Source: JAYEJW01 sp034716535
GTDB taxonomy: Bacteria > Pseudomonadota > Gammaproteobacteria > Chromatiales > Chromatiaceae
Direction of reading: 5' to 3'
NCBI GenBank assembly: GCA_034716535.1
Contig: JAYEJW010000161.1
Location: forward strand, 1-14,328
Length of the DNA: 14,328 nt
Shown piece after piece: positions 1 to 8,434 of this stretch (the first letter of the stretch is position 1; every line of letters starts with the position of its first letter). Position numbers and translations under genes: made by a program. Under the pieces are notes generated by a model. The model made no database searches and had not been told where the DNA came from. It was given only the letters and a program-made list of their open reading frames with translations.

Positions 1-129
1 GATCATTAACTCTCTGCTCAAACTCTCCATGCTCACTGCATATGATAATAATCTTTTCACGACTATTTATATATACTGCTTGGGAGTAATCGTATGTGTT
101 ATTATGAACCTTATGCAAATCATCTTACG
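1..129. other. AT-rich edge sequence, no gene
   Basis: The first ~125 bases are clearly richer in A and T than the following kilobases, and the frame that leads into the GMC oxidoreductase tail has a cluster of three stop codons here, at about 52-60. I see no conserved coding signal. The abrupt change to GC-rich sequence near 125-133, exactly where protein homology begins, suggests a recombination or assembly junction. Confidence 0.5.
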
Positions 130-285
130 GTGGGGGTCGTCGACAGTAGCTTTCGGGTCCACGGAACCCGGGGACTGCGAATCGTCGATGCCTCGGTATT
201 CCCGAAGATCCCCGGCTTTTTCATCGTGAGCTCCGTCTACACCATCGGGGAGAAGGCGGCGGACACCATCCTGCAGCAGGCATGA
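130..285 (+). pseudogene. GMC oxidoreductase, C-terminal remnant
   Basis: About 50 codons match the C-terminal end of glucose-methanol-choline (GMC) family flavoprotein oxidoreductases. Visible landmarks are VVDSSFRVHGTRGLRIVDAS, then the FPKIPGFFIVSS segment, then a closing EKAAD helix. In the family this region closes the FAD-binding fold and follows the catalytic His. Full-length members have about 500-600 residues, so more than 90% is missing, including the N-terminal GxGxxG flavin motif. No start codon or upstream frame exists, because AT-rich sequence with stop codons precedes it. It is followed on the same strand by the di-heme-like lipoprotein and the patatin gene, which suggests a former operon. 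Alternatively the contig simply joins unrelated sequence here. Confidence 0.75.
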
Positions 286-387
286 ACCGGGCGGTGTCGT
301 ATCCCCGTTTGGCATCGCGCAGATGCCCCGGGACTTTTAACAAGAATTGACTGCTTTCACGGTCGCACAACGAAAGGATGAGAGGGA

Positions 388-993
388 ATGAAGAGGTCGG
401 TATCCGTGGGCCTCTGGGGGGCGGCCGCCCTCGTCCCGATGGTCGGTTGCTCCGCCGAGTTGCCGGAGAACGATCCCGTCAAAGAAGCCAGATGGCTGGA
501 GCAGAACTGGAATCCCGAAGAGCGCTTCTGGTTTCATCACGCATCCCAGGGTACCGCAAGCGTTCTGATCCCCTATGGTTGGTTCCTGGCACTGGAGCAG
601 CCGACTCTCTGGTGGATGGGTGCCCCGCCCCTGTTCAGCGATACCGCGTACCTGACGCGCTATGTGCCTTTCCGTTTGAATCGCTTCGCCGAGCGGGTGC
701 TGGGTTCGGACCACAGTGAAACCGAACACGCCAAGCTGAAGGATGAATTCAAGGCCTTCGTCTCGAAGGCCAAGGATTTGCTCAAAGGCTCGAAACTGCG
801 TGAGAAGGCCATCAAGCGTAACGGCGGGCCGGTCGCGGTCAAGGAGGGTTTTGCTCGGTTCGACACCAGTATTCCCGGGAATCGTAACACCGGTCACGAG
901 TTCCGCGACGGACCCAGCGGTAGCGGGGTCATAGGCCCGGTCCTTAGCGAGGCCGAGCGCTGGGACCTCATCGAGTACCTCAAGAGTCTGTAG
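388..993 (+). CDS. RoxA/di-heme cytochrome c peroxidase-like lipoprotein lacking both heme domains
   Basis: A 201-residue open frame. It starts with a lipoprotein signal (basic MKR, hydrophobic run, MVGC with Cys21). Residues about 30-95 resemble the N-terminus of RoxA-like di-heme cytochrome c peroxidases (WLEQNWNPEERFWFHHASQG, LALEQP, LFSDTAYL). Residues about 98-160 match the middle segment (RLNRFAERVLG, then KEGFARFD). Residues about 165-201 match the C-terminus (NRNTGHEF, GVIGP, WDLIEYLKSL). The family normally has about 600 or more residues and two CxxCH hemes. Here the only Cys is in the lipobox and no CxxCH exists. The simplest reading is two in-frame internal deletions, near residues 95 and 163. 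AAAGGA about nine bases upstream supports the ATG. The stop lies 32 bases before the patatin gene. It may be a pseudogene or a hemeless derivative that is still made; family assignment is from memory of the motifs. Confidence 0.7.
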   Translation: MKRSVSVGLWGAAALVPMVGCSAELPENDPVKEARWLEQNWNPEERFWFHHASQGTASVLIPYGWFLALEQPTLWWMGAPPLFSDTAYLTRYVPFRLNRFAERVLGSDHSETEHAKLKDEFKAFVSKAKDLLKGSKLREKAIKRNGGPVAVKEGFARFDTSIPGNRNTGHEFRDGPSGSGVIGPVLSEAERWDLIEYLKSL

Positions 994-1025
994 GCAGGAT
1001 ATCTAAAAATCGGGGGAGTCTGGTC

Positions 1026-3551
1026 ATGACCAGAATAAAAAAGACCGAGTCCGAACCGTCCCGACCGGGCTACATCCCCCCGGTGGGGGTCGCTCAGTTG
1101 CAGCAGGCCGCCGCAGAGGGGCACGCGGACCCGGGCTGGGAGCAAATCAAACCCTCTGAGCTTGTCTACGTCGGCAGGTGGCGCGCCTATCGCCAGCGCG
1201 TGGACTACACTGGCGAAGAGCCCGAGCAGCTAGCCGGTCTCTCCCTGTCCGGCGGCGGCATTCGCTCGGCGACCTTCTCCCTCGGGATCATGCAGGCCCT
1301 TGCGGCACGCGGTGTGCTGAAACGCATGGACTACATCTCCACGGTCTCCGGAGGAGGCTTCATCGGCTCTGCCGTCAGTTGGCTGGTCAGTGAGCAGGCG
1401 CGCCGGCCGCTCACCGATTGTGACGGCGAAACTGGGCAAGTCCCGTCCGAGACCGAGCTTTCAATGGAGGGGGACCACTTCCCGTTCGGCACCGATGACC
1501 CCGCCCCGGACGCCACGACCAGTGACAACCCTACGCAGCGCGGCCTGCTGAGGTATCTGCGCGAACATGGCTACTACCTGACCCCCGGCAACGGCATCAC
1601 TGCCGTTTCCTTGCTCGCCACGGTCCTGCGCGGCACCCTGTTGAATCTGCTGGTCTGGATACCGGCGTTCGTGCTGTTCTTCGTGTTTGGGCTCATGGCC
1701 TTCCAGCAGGCTGCCAACCAGTTCCCCGCGGGCTCGGGTCTCGGCGGGGACTCGGCGCATCCCGGAGCGCCGCCCGCGTTCATGATCCTGCCTCGCCTCC
1801 TGTCGGTCCTGGAGCCGCGGGACGACTGCGGCACGGCGGAGTCATCGTCCGCTGCCATGGCTCCGCCGAGCGAGGACTGCGTAGGCGCCGAGCAGCGTGC
1901 CGTCTTTGCTGAACTCCGCGGGCGCCTCCCGCAACTCCTCGGTTTCGAGCTGTTCCTGGACATCTCGGTCCTGATCACGCTGGGTTTGGTGCTCGGCACC
2001 CTGGGCTATTCGCTGCTCACCTGGGCGCGGCGCGGGCGCACCAACACCAAGTTTTGCTTCTGGTACGATGCGCGGCGACGTGCCGAGCGGCTGGTGGCCA
2101 TTCTGATTCCGGTTGCCCTTGCCACGTTTATCATCGGTACCCTGCCTGTGGTCGCCGCTTACCTGCATGGCTGGATGGCGAGCGCCGGCCCGCTGGCAAT
2201 GCTGAGCGGCATCGTGCTGACCTTGCGCCAGTTCTTTACCGCCGGGCTCAGCAGCGATGGCAAGCTGAACGGTTTCCTGGTCTCCCTGGGGGCCGGGCTG
2301 TTCCTCTATGGCGTCTTCCTCGTCGCCTACCAGATCGCCTTTCTGGGCTATCCGACGTACCTGCAACCTGGATGGGCATGGGTGGCGCTTGTCGTCTGGG
2401 TCGGTGTCTTCGGCTGGTTCGTCAACCTGGACTACATCTCGGTCCACCGCTTCTATCGGGATCGCTTGATGGAGAGCTTCATGCCCGACATCCCACGGGC
2501 GCTGAGGAACGAGACCGGCAAGGCGGTGGGGGCCGATGCGGCGACCCTGCAACAGGTGGGCAACCCGGATGACCCGCGCGGCCCGAGCCTAATCGTCAAC
2601 ACCAACGTCATTCTGGTGGACTCCGAAGAGCCGGTCTACCGCCAACGGGGGGGCGATAACTTTATCCTCACCCCCTGTACTGCGGCAGCAACGCCACCGG
2701 CTGGCGGCGAACCGAGCAGTTCATGGGGGGCAAGATGACCCTGTCCACGGCGGTCGCCATCTCGGGGGCCGCGTTGAACCCGAATTCGGCTGTCGGCGGC
2801 GAGGGGTTGACCCGCAACCGGTTCCTCTCCCTGGTCATGTACCTGTTGAACCTGCGCCTCGGTTACTGGGCCTGTCATCCGGCCCCTCGCCGTCAGCCGG
2901 GGCACGCTCCCAACCACCTGATTCCAGGTCTATATACCTTCTTCAATGCGCTACGCTTGCCCCGGGTCGGATTTTGCGAAGACCGTTCGTTCCTGCAGCT
3001 CAGTGACGGCGGCCAGTTTGAGAACATGGCCGTCTACGAGTTGGTGCGCCGTCGGTTGGGTTTGATCATCGTGCGACGGCGGCGCGGATCCGGAGTTCAC
3101 TTTCTCAGACTTCCAAACCACTGTGCGGCGCGTCGAGACCGACTTCGGGGCACGCATCAAGGTCCACAAAGAGGCTTCACCGGACCAGATGATCCCGGTG
3201 CCGGAGGAGGATGCTTACCCGAGGGGCGCCGGGTTCGCAAGACACGGATACATGGTTTGCACCATCTACTACGCTGGCGGAGGGACCGGCACCCTGTTGT
3301 TCCTCAAAAGTGCGCTCATCCATGACGTCAGCTTCCGGGTCAAGGGCTACGCCGCCCAGTACCCGGACTTCCCGGACCAGAGTACGGTCGACCAGTTCTT
3401 CGATGAGGTGCAGTTCGAATCCTATCGCGAGCTGGGATACCGCCTTGCCTGTCAGATGCTCGACGGTGAGATCCCCGATGAGGTCCGGCGGGACAACCTA
3501 ACTCCGGAAAGCACCCTTGAGATCCTGATCAAGGACTATTGTGCCGATTGA
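1026..3551 (+). pseudogene. Membrane-embedded patatin-like phospholipase, two frameshifts
   Basis: Three frame segments together read as one patatin-related lipid acyl hydrolase of about 840 residues. The first (1026-2675) has the oxyanion loop SGGGIRS (residues 75-81) and the nucleophile motif STVSGGG with Ser108, then five or six membrane segments between residues about 195 and 465. The second (about 2676-3070) has FMGGKMTLSTAVAISGAALN and the catalytic Asp in SDGGQFEN (Asp codon 3005-3007). The third (about 3074-3551) continues DPEFTFSDFQTT through to ILIKDYCAD and the stop. The first break is a missing C in the C5 run at 2671-2675; restoring it gives TPLYCGSNATGW. The second is a loss of two bases at GTGC 3071-3074; restoring them gives IIVCDGGADPEF. 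Net loss is three bases, but a stop at 2736-2738 truncates the product before the Asp. GGGGGAG seven bases before the ATG supports the start. Confidence 0.85.
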
Positions 3552-3699
3552 AGCCCGACGCTGCGGCCGGGCCAGCGATGCATGCGTCTCAAGGAAGTCG
3601 TTCAAGGAATACTCGTGCTACCACGCAATGCCCGTCAAGGAATCCCTTTGCGTCTATCTGCGAGATCTTTACAGAATCGCCCTCTGGCGGCCGTCGCAG

Positions 3700-6276
3700 C
3701 TAGGTCGACTTATCCGCCAGGGCCTTCAGCCGATAAATCAGGTCCAGGGCGTCGCGAGGGCTGAGTCCGTCCGGGTCCAGCGCACGCAATGCGTCTAGGG
3801 CGGGGTTCGGCGTTTCCAGCGGGAACAGGGAAAGCTGGGTGCTTTCGCGTTCCGTATGGCGCTGGGCCTCCTCCTCCAGCTCCCGTAATCGCCCGCGGGC
3901 GCGCTCGATGACCGGTCTTGGCACCCCGGCGAGGCCAGCGACCTGCAGGCCGTAGCTCTGATTGGCAGGTCCCTCCCTCACCGCATGCATGAAGACGATG
4001 GAGTCCCCGTGCTCGACGGCATCGAGATGCACGTTGGCGATGTCCGGGTGCTCCTCGGGCAAGGTCGTCAGCTCGAAGTAGTGGGTCGCAAAGAGCGTGA
4101 AGGCGCGGATGCGGGCCGCGAGCTCTACGCCGCAGGACCAGGCTAGCGACAGGCCGTCGAAGGTGCTGGTGCCGCGCCCGATCTCGTCCATCAGCACCAG
4201 GCTTCGGGGGCTTGCATTGTGCAGGATGTTGGCGGTCTCCTCCATCTCCACCATAAAGGTAGAGCGCCCGCCGGCCAGGTCGTCGGCGGCACCAATGCGA
4301 GAGAAGATGCGGTCGACCGGCCCGAGCCGGATCGAGCGTGCGGGCACGAAGCTGCCGGCGTAGGCCATGAGCACGATCAGCGCCGTCTGGCGCATGAATG
4401 TGGATTTCCCTCCCATGTTGGGCCCCGTGACCACCAGCATGCGCCGTGCGTCGGAGAGGAGCACCCCGTTCGCGACGAAGGGGGCGTCAATCACCTGCTC
4501 GACGACGGGATGGCGCCCGTCCTCGATGTCGATGACGGCTTCGTCCGTGAGCTCCGGGTAGGTCCAATCCAGGGCCCTTGCACGCTCCGCAAGCGTGCTT
4601 AGCACGTCCAGGGAGGCGGTGCCGGCCGCCGTCTCTTGCAGTGGCGGCAGCCACTCCGCGAGCCGTTTTAAGAGCTCTTCGTAGAGGGCCTTCTCCCGGG
4701 AGAGTGCGCGCTCGCGGGCGCTCAGTACCTGGTCCTCGAAGCGCTTGAGCTCGGGTGTGATGTAGCGTTCTGCGCCCTTGAGGGTCTGGCGCCGCACGTA
4801 GTCCTCCGGGACGTGCTGGGATTGGGTGCGGCTCACTTCGATGTAGTATCCGTGGACCCGGTTGTAGCTGACCTTGAGGTTGGCGATGCCGGTACGCGCA
4901 CGTTCCCGGCTCTCCAGGTCCAGCAGGAAGCGGTCGGCGTTTGTGGAGAGGTCGCGCAGGTCGTCCAGCTCCGGATCGTAGCCTGCGGCTATGACGCCGC
5001 CGTCGCGGATAAGGACCGGCGGGTTCTCGATGACCGCCCGACGCAGGACTTCCACGATTGCGGGGTGTGTCCCGATGGAGGAGGCCAGCTCGGCGAGCAG
5101 AGGGCTTTGCAGGGGTGCCAGGGCATCCTGAACGGCAGGCAGGCGCTCGAGTGAATCCCTGAGCACCGCCAGGTCCCGCGGCCGAGCGGAGCCCAGCGCC
5201 ACCCGGGCCTGGATGCGTTCCAGGTCGCCGATGCCGGCGAGCTCCTCTCGCAGCGGTGTGTCGGTTCCTTGCTCCAAAAGCTCCGCCACCGCGGCATGGC
5301 GGCGGCGGACCCTCTCCCGGTCACGCAGAGGGCGGCCGAGCCAGCGCCGCAGCAGGCGGCTGCCCATGGCGGTGGCGGTGTGGTCCATGACCCCGGCGAC
5401 GCTGTGCTCCGGTTTTCCGCTGAGGCTCTGGGTGATCTCCAGATTCCGTCTGGTGGCCGCATCGAGGATCACCGCGTCGTCCCTCTGTTCGGTGCTCAGG
5501 CTACGGAGGTGGGGAAGGCTGTTACGCTGGGTATCCTGCACGTACTGCAACAGGCCGCCCGCCGCGCCCACTGCCAGCGGCAAGTCCGCGCAGCCGAATC
5601 CCGACAGGTCCCGGCTGCCGAACTGCGCGCTGAGCAGGCGTGCCGCGCTGTCCGCATCGAAGTGCCAGACCGGCCGGCGGGTAACGCCACCGTCCAGGCT
5701 CAGCGCGGCGGGTAATCGGCTGTCCTCCGTGAACAGGGTCTCCGCCGGGTGCAGCCGCTCCAGCTCGCTGCGCAGCGCCTCGACGGTGGGCAACTCGAGC
5801 ACCGAGAAGCGGCCGCTGCTCAGCTCCAGCCAGGCGAGACCGTAGCCCCGCTCTCCTTCGCAGACCGCGGCCAACAGGTTGTCCCGGCGATCGTCCAGCA
5901 GGGCCTCATCCGTGAGGGTCCCCGGCGTGACGATGCGCACCACCTGGCGCTCGACGGGCCCCTTCGACTTGGCCGGGTCACCCATCTGTTCGCAGATGGC
6001 AACGGACTCTCCCTGGCGCACCAGCTTCGCGAGATAGCCCTCGGCCGCGTGATAAGGTACACCCGCCATCGGGATCGGCTGCCCTCCCGATTGGCCGCGC
6101 TTGGTGAGGGTGATGTCCAACAGCCGCGCCGCTCGCTCCGCGTCCTCGTAGAAGAGCTCGTAGAAATCCCCCATGCGGTAGAACAACAGCATCTGCGGAT
6201 GCTCCGCCTTTATGCGCAAATATTGCTGCATCACCGGGGTGTGTTTCGGTGCCGCAGTGTTCGAGCTCTGGGCCAT
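3700..6276 (-). CDS. mutS: DNA mismatch repair protein MutS
   Basis: Complete 858-residue MutS, which recognises base mismatches and small insertion/deletion loops and recruits MutL. The mismatch-binding Phe-x-Glu is seen as F38 and E40 in RMGDFYELFYE. The connector and core/clamp domains occupy the middle. The C-terminal ATPase has Walker A GPNMGGKST (residues 618-626, bases 4399-4425), then MVEMEETANIL, the Walker B region LVLMDEIGRGTSTFDGLSLA and ATHYFELT. The C-terminus is typical (LSLFPL, then a helical tail). Length matches the family and no frame is broken, unlike most neighbours. I chose ATG 6276 because it gives an N-terminus like that of E. coli MutS before the conserved TPVMQQYLRIK. 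No clear Shine-Dalgarno sequence precedes it. It converges on the patatin pseudogene, 148 bases away. Confidence 0.98.
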   Translation of the reverse strand: MAQSSNTAAPKHTPVMQQYLRIKAEHPQMLLFYRMGDFYELFYEDAERAARLLDITLTKRGQSGGQPIPMAGVPYHAAEGYLAKLVRQGESVAICEQMGDPAKSKGPVERQVVRIVTPGTLTDEALLDDRRDNLLAAVCEGERGYGLAWLELSSGRFSVLELPTVEALRSELERLHPAETLFTEDSRLPAALSLDGGVTRRPVWHFDADSAARLLSAQFGSRDLSGFGCADLPLAVGAAGGLLQYVQDTQRNSLPHLRSLSTEQRDDAVILDAATRRNLEITQSLSGKPEHSVAGVMDHTATAMGSRLLRRWLGRPLRDRERVRRRHAAVAELLEQGTDTPLREELAGIGDLERIQARVALGSARPRDLAVLRDSLERLPAVQDALAPLQSPLLAELASSIGTHPAIVEVLRRAVIENPPVLIRDGGVIAAGYDPELDDLRDLSTNADRFLLDLESRERARTGIANLKVSYNRVHGYYIEVSRTQSQHVPEDYVRRQTLKGAERYITPELKRFEDQVLSARERALSREKALYEELLKRLAEWLPPLQETAAGTASLDVLSTLAERARALDWTYPELTDEAVIDIEDGRHPVVEQVIDAPFVANGVLLSDARRMLVVTGPNMGGKSTFMRQTALIVLMAYAGSFVPARSIRLGPVDRIFSRIGAADDLAGGRSTFMVEMEETANILHNASPRSLVLMDEIGRGTSTFDGLSLAWSCGVELAARIRAFTLFATHYFELTTLPEEHPDIANVHLDAVEHGDSIVFMHAVREGPANQSYGLQVAGLAGVPRPVIERARGRLRELEEEAQRHTERESTQLSLFPLETPNPALDALRALDPDGLSPRDALDLIYRLKALADKST

Positions 6277-6592
6277 TGCAATGAGGGTATCGATCGTCTG
6301 GTTGAGCGCCGGCGATTTCGGACGTGCCGCCCCCCACCGGGACGACCGGGTGTCGGTCGCTGTTCGCGATCAGGCAGGGGGAGTGCCGCCGTGGACGGAA
6401 GCGCAGAGTCTAGTGACAGCAGCGGCCGATTGCCAGATGGATGCCGTCTTCGGGCGCTGTTTCAATGCGCGCGGCTCCACCCGTCCAGGACGCGGGCCGA
6501 CCCACGGTTCGGCAGTCAAGACCAGTCAAAGTGTGGATCGAGACCGCATCGTGCGTGCCGCCGCGCTGATGCTGCTGTCGATCCTGGTCAGC
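6277..6592. other. Gap between mutS and transposase remnant
   Basis: About 316 bases with open frames on both strands that match nothing I recognise. It must contain the mutS promoter on the minus strand, but I cannot point to convincing -10/-35 elements. The left boundary of the truncated IS91-like element probably lies near its right end, where transposase similarity begins. Confidence 0.4.
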
Positions 6593-7375
6593 ACTCCATT
6601 CGATTTCGCCCAGCCGTCACGCCCACACCGCAGGAGATCGGCGCCATCGCCCATCAGACGCGCCACCGGGTGCTGCGCTGGTTCGCCCGCAGCGGTCTGC
6701 TCGATGCCGATGACGCCCGCGACATGCTCGCGTGGGACAACGGCGGGTTCTCGCTCGATGCCGCGGTGCGTATCGGCGGGCGCGGCCGGGCAGGGCGGGA
6801 GCGGCTGCTGCGTTACTGCGCCCGCCCGCGGTTCGCCCTCGACCGGGTCGAGCAGGTCAACGAACACCAGATTATCTACCATTTGCCCAAGCCCCTGCGC
6901 GATGGTCACGCAACCCTGGCGCTCACCCCGCTGGAGCTCATCGACCACTTGGCCGCCCTGATCCCGCCACCGCGCCGCCACCGCTATCATGGCGTGCTTG
7001 CGCCGAACGCGCCCCTCCGAGCGGCGGTCACCGCCCACGGGCGTGCGCCTGACGAGGCTCAGCAGCCGCCGCCCGAGGCGGTTTCGCCACCGCCTGCCAA
7101 TGGGCCGAGCTGCCGTTCATCGGCACGTTATCTCTGGGCGATGCTGCTCGCGCGTCTGTTCGAATCTCTCCCGCTGGTCTGCCCCCAGTGCGGTGCGGAC
7201 ATGCGGATCATCGCCTTCGTCTCTGAGGCCTCGCCAGTGCAGCGGATCCTCACCCACATCGGCGAGCCGGCCCGGGCCGCCCATGTGGGACGACGGACTC
7301 GATGCTCTTCCGGACTGGGAGGCGATGGCACAGCCGGAGCCCGAGTACGTTTTCAACCAAGAGATGCACTGGTAG
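6593..7375 (+). pseudogene. IS91-family transposase, 3' part, frameshifted
   Basis: About 260 codons match the C-terminal half of IS91-type (HUH, Y2 rolling-circle) transposases. Landmarks in frame are HRVLRWFARSGLLDADDARD, NGGFSLDAAVRI, RLLRYCARPRFALDRVEQ, LTPLELIDHLAALIPPPRRH, YHGVLAPNAPLRAAV, and the zinc-ribbon-like CPQCGADMRIIAF. The N-terminal zinc-binding region and the HUH and tyrosine catalytic parts are absent, so it cannot act. Near GGG 7274-7276 the frame moves forward by one base; removing one G joins EPARPPMWDD to the normal tail PEPEYVFNQEMHW and the stop at 7373-7375. The 5' boundary is approximate, because the same frame stays open further upstream opposite mutS. The element end follows at 7452-7605. 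Confidence 0.85.
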
Positions 7376-7451
7376 CCCCCCGCCGCGAGCGCTCTGCAGG
7401 CGGCGCGCAAGTCCCCGCAAGCCCGCCCCTCCCGACACCGCGATCAAGGTC

Positions 7452-7605
7452 CGCCACAGGCCCGTCGATGGTCGGGACGAGCGATTATTCGCCGCCGTAC
7501 CGCTCAGCCACCACCTCGCACCTGCATAAACGCGCTTGCGTGTCCCTTCCCTGGATGGTAGCGTCCCCTCATTCCGATCTTGATGGGACTGGACCTCCGA
7601 TCCGT
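7452..7605 (+). repeat. 154-bp direct repeat, copy 1 (element end)
   Basis: Begins with CGCCACAGGCCCGTCGATGG and ends with CCGT. It aligns to 8435-8589 with about ten substitutions and a one-base gap, about 93% identical by eye. Its place downstream of an IS91-type transposase makes it the likely replication-origin end of the element, but this is inference. Confidence 0.9.
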
Positions 7606-7607
7606 TA

Positions 7608-7880
7608 CTCGATCGGCGCAATCCCAACAGCCGGTTCTACAAGTACATCCACGTCTCCTACCCCAACGCCCGGGACATCCGCTTCGCCCGCTTCGTGGGC
7701 CAGAGTCCGGGGGGGATGATCATGATCCACGGTCAGCCGGACCACATCCGTTCCGCAAAGATCAAGGCAGAGTACAAGCGGCGGGACTGGACCGACGGCT
7801 GCATCGCCGTACAGAACCACGAGATGGACGAGATCTGGAGAACGGTGCGCAACGGCACGCCCATCAAGATCCTACCCTAA
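7608..7880 (+). pseudogene. L,D-transpeptidase (YkuD domain), 5'-truncated
   Basis: Ninety codons match the catalytic half of YkuD-type L,D-transpeptidases, periplasmic enzymes that form 3-3 peptidoglycan cross-links or anchor lipoproteins. Landmarks are DRRNPNSRF, HVSYPNARD, the PGGMIMIHG segment with His codon 7728-7730, and DWTDGCIAV with the catalytic Cys codon 7800-7802, ending WRTVRNGTPIKILP. The signal peptide and first half of the domain are missing. Coding similarity starts within three bases of the end of repeat copy 1, so the IS-like element appears to have cut the gene. A GTG at 7695 could start a 61-residue product, but without the fold's first half I expect it to be inactive. 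The His-rich periplasmic gene begins 24 bases after the stop. Confidence 0.85.
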
Positions 7881-7904
7881 GAGACGGCGTTGCCGGAAAA
7901 CATC

Positions 7905-8327
7905 ATGAAAACAATCCTGTCTGCTTCCCTCCTCTCCCTCTGGCTCGTCTCTTCTTTCGGACTGGCCGCGGAGTCAGAGGATGCGGAATCCGCGCCGGAT
8001 ACCGAGATCCGCGGGGCGGTGTCCGCTTTTCACACCCATATTGAGCCTGTATGGCACCATCACTACCCCGCGAAGGATGCCGCGGCGATCAAGGAAGAGA
8101 TCCCCGCGTTGAAGGACGCGGCGGAAGCCGTGCTCAGCGCAACCAAGGCCGACGGCTCCCCGGCTTCCCAGGAAGCCGCCGAAAAGCTCGTAGAATCGGT
8201 CGACGCCCTGTCCGCCGCTTCGGCGGCCCAGGATGAGGGCGCCGTCATGGTTTCAGTCGAGCAAATGCACGACGAGTTCCACGAGCTGATTACGACCCTG
8301 AAGGTCAGCCAAAAGGAGCTGCATTGA
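7905..8327 (+). CDS. Small His-rich exported protein of unknown function
   Basis: A 140-residue protein starting with a clear Sec signal peptide (MKTILSASLLSLWLVSSFGLA, then AESEDAES). I chose ATG 7905 rather than the in-frame TTG at 7890, because GGAA lies six bases before it and the signal peptide then starts correctly. The mature part is predicted helical. It has a striking HTHIEPVWHHHYPAKD stretch near residues 42-57, an Ala/Glu-rich middle, and a second QMHDEFHEL stretch near the C-terminus. The spaced histidines on apparent helices suggest a four-helix bundle that binds metal or heme non-covalently, but there is no Cys and no CxxCH. I do not recognise the family with confidence. The frame is intact although both sides are occupied by mobile-element ends and a broken gene. 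Confidence 0.8.
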   Translation: MKTILSASLLSLWLVSSFGLAAESEDAESAPDTEIRGAVSAFHTHIEPVWHHHYPAKDAAAIKEEIPALKDAAEAVLSATKADGSPASQEAAEKLVESVDALSAASAAQDEGAVMVSVEQMHDEFHELITTLKVSQKELH

Positions 8328-8382
8328 CGCCTTAGGTTGCCTCACAGGCCGCTTTCCTTGCGATGTATTAGTCGACATCTGA

Positions 8383-8401
8383 TCTGACGGACGCTGTCAG
8401 A
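8383..8401. repeat. Short inverted repeat
   Basis: TCTGAC (8383-8388) and GTCAGA (8396-8401) form a 6-bp stem around GGACGCT. The loop sequence GGACGCT recurs at 8415-8421. It lies 55 bases after the His-rich gene and 34 bases before repeat copy 2. No T-run follows, so it is not a convincing terminator. Confidence 0.4.
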
Positions 8402-8434
8402 CGTTCTCGAAAGCGGACGCTCAATTTCTGTGTG

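Larger units (their letters stand above)
6593..7605 (+). mobile_element. IS91-like element, left-truncated
   Basis: Transposase remnant, then 76 bases of spacer, then the 154-bp end sequence that recurs at 8435-8589. The right boundary is set by two signs: similarity between the two copies stops after CCGT (7602-7605), and L,D-transpeptidase coding similarity starts at 7608. The left boundary is unknown, because the transposase N-terminus and left end are missing. I see no intact terminal inverted repeats or target duplication, which is consistent with the IS91 family. Confidence 0.7.

Noticed and set aside
337..897. 186-codon minus-strand frame opposite the cytochrome-like gene
   Set aside because: No recognisable domain, while the plus-strand frame has a lipobox and three family segments in order.
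1842..2552. 236-codon minus-strand frame opposite the patatin gene
   Set aside because: Rich in Gln, Arg and Asp with no family match; the plus strand carries membrane segments and catalytic motifs.
5213..5845. 210-codon plus-strand frame opposite mutS
   Set aside because: Ser/Arg-rich composition typical of the complement of a GC-rich gene; the minus-strand MutS motifs are unambiguous.
6526..7038. 170-codon minus-strand frame opposite the transposase
   Set aside because: No family similarity; the plus strand carries contiguous IS91 transposase motifs.
5749..7719. 656-codon plus-strand open frame
   Set aside because: Its first part lies opposite mutS and has no recognisable domains. Only the segment from about 6593 matches a protein family (IS91 transposase), so the long frame is a GC-rich antisense artefact joined to it.
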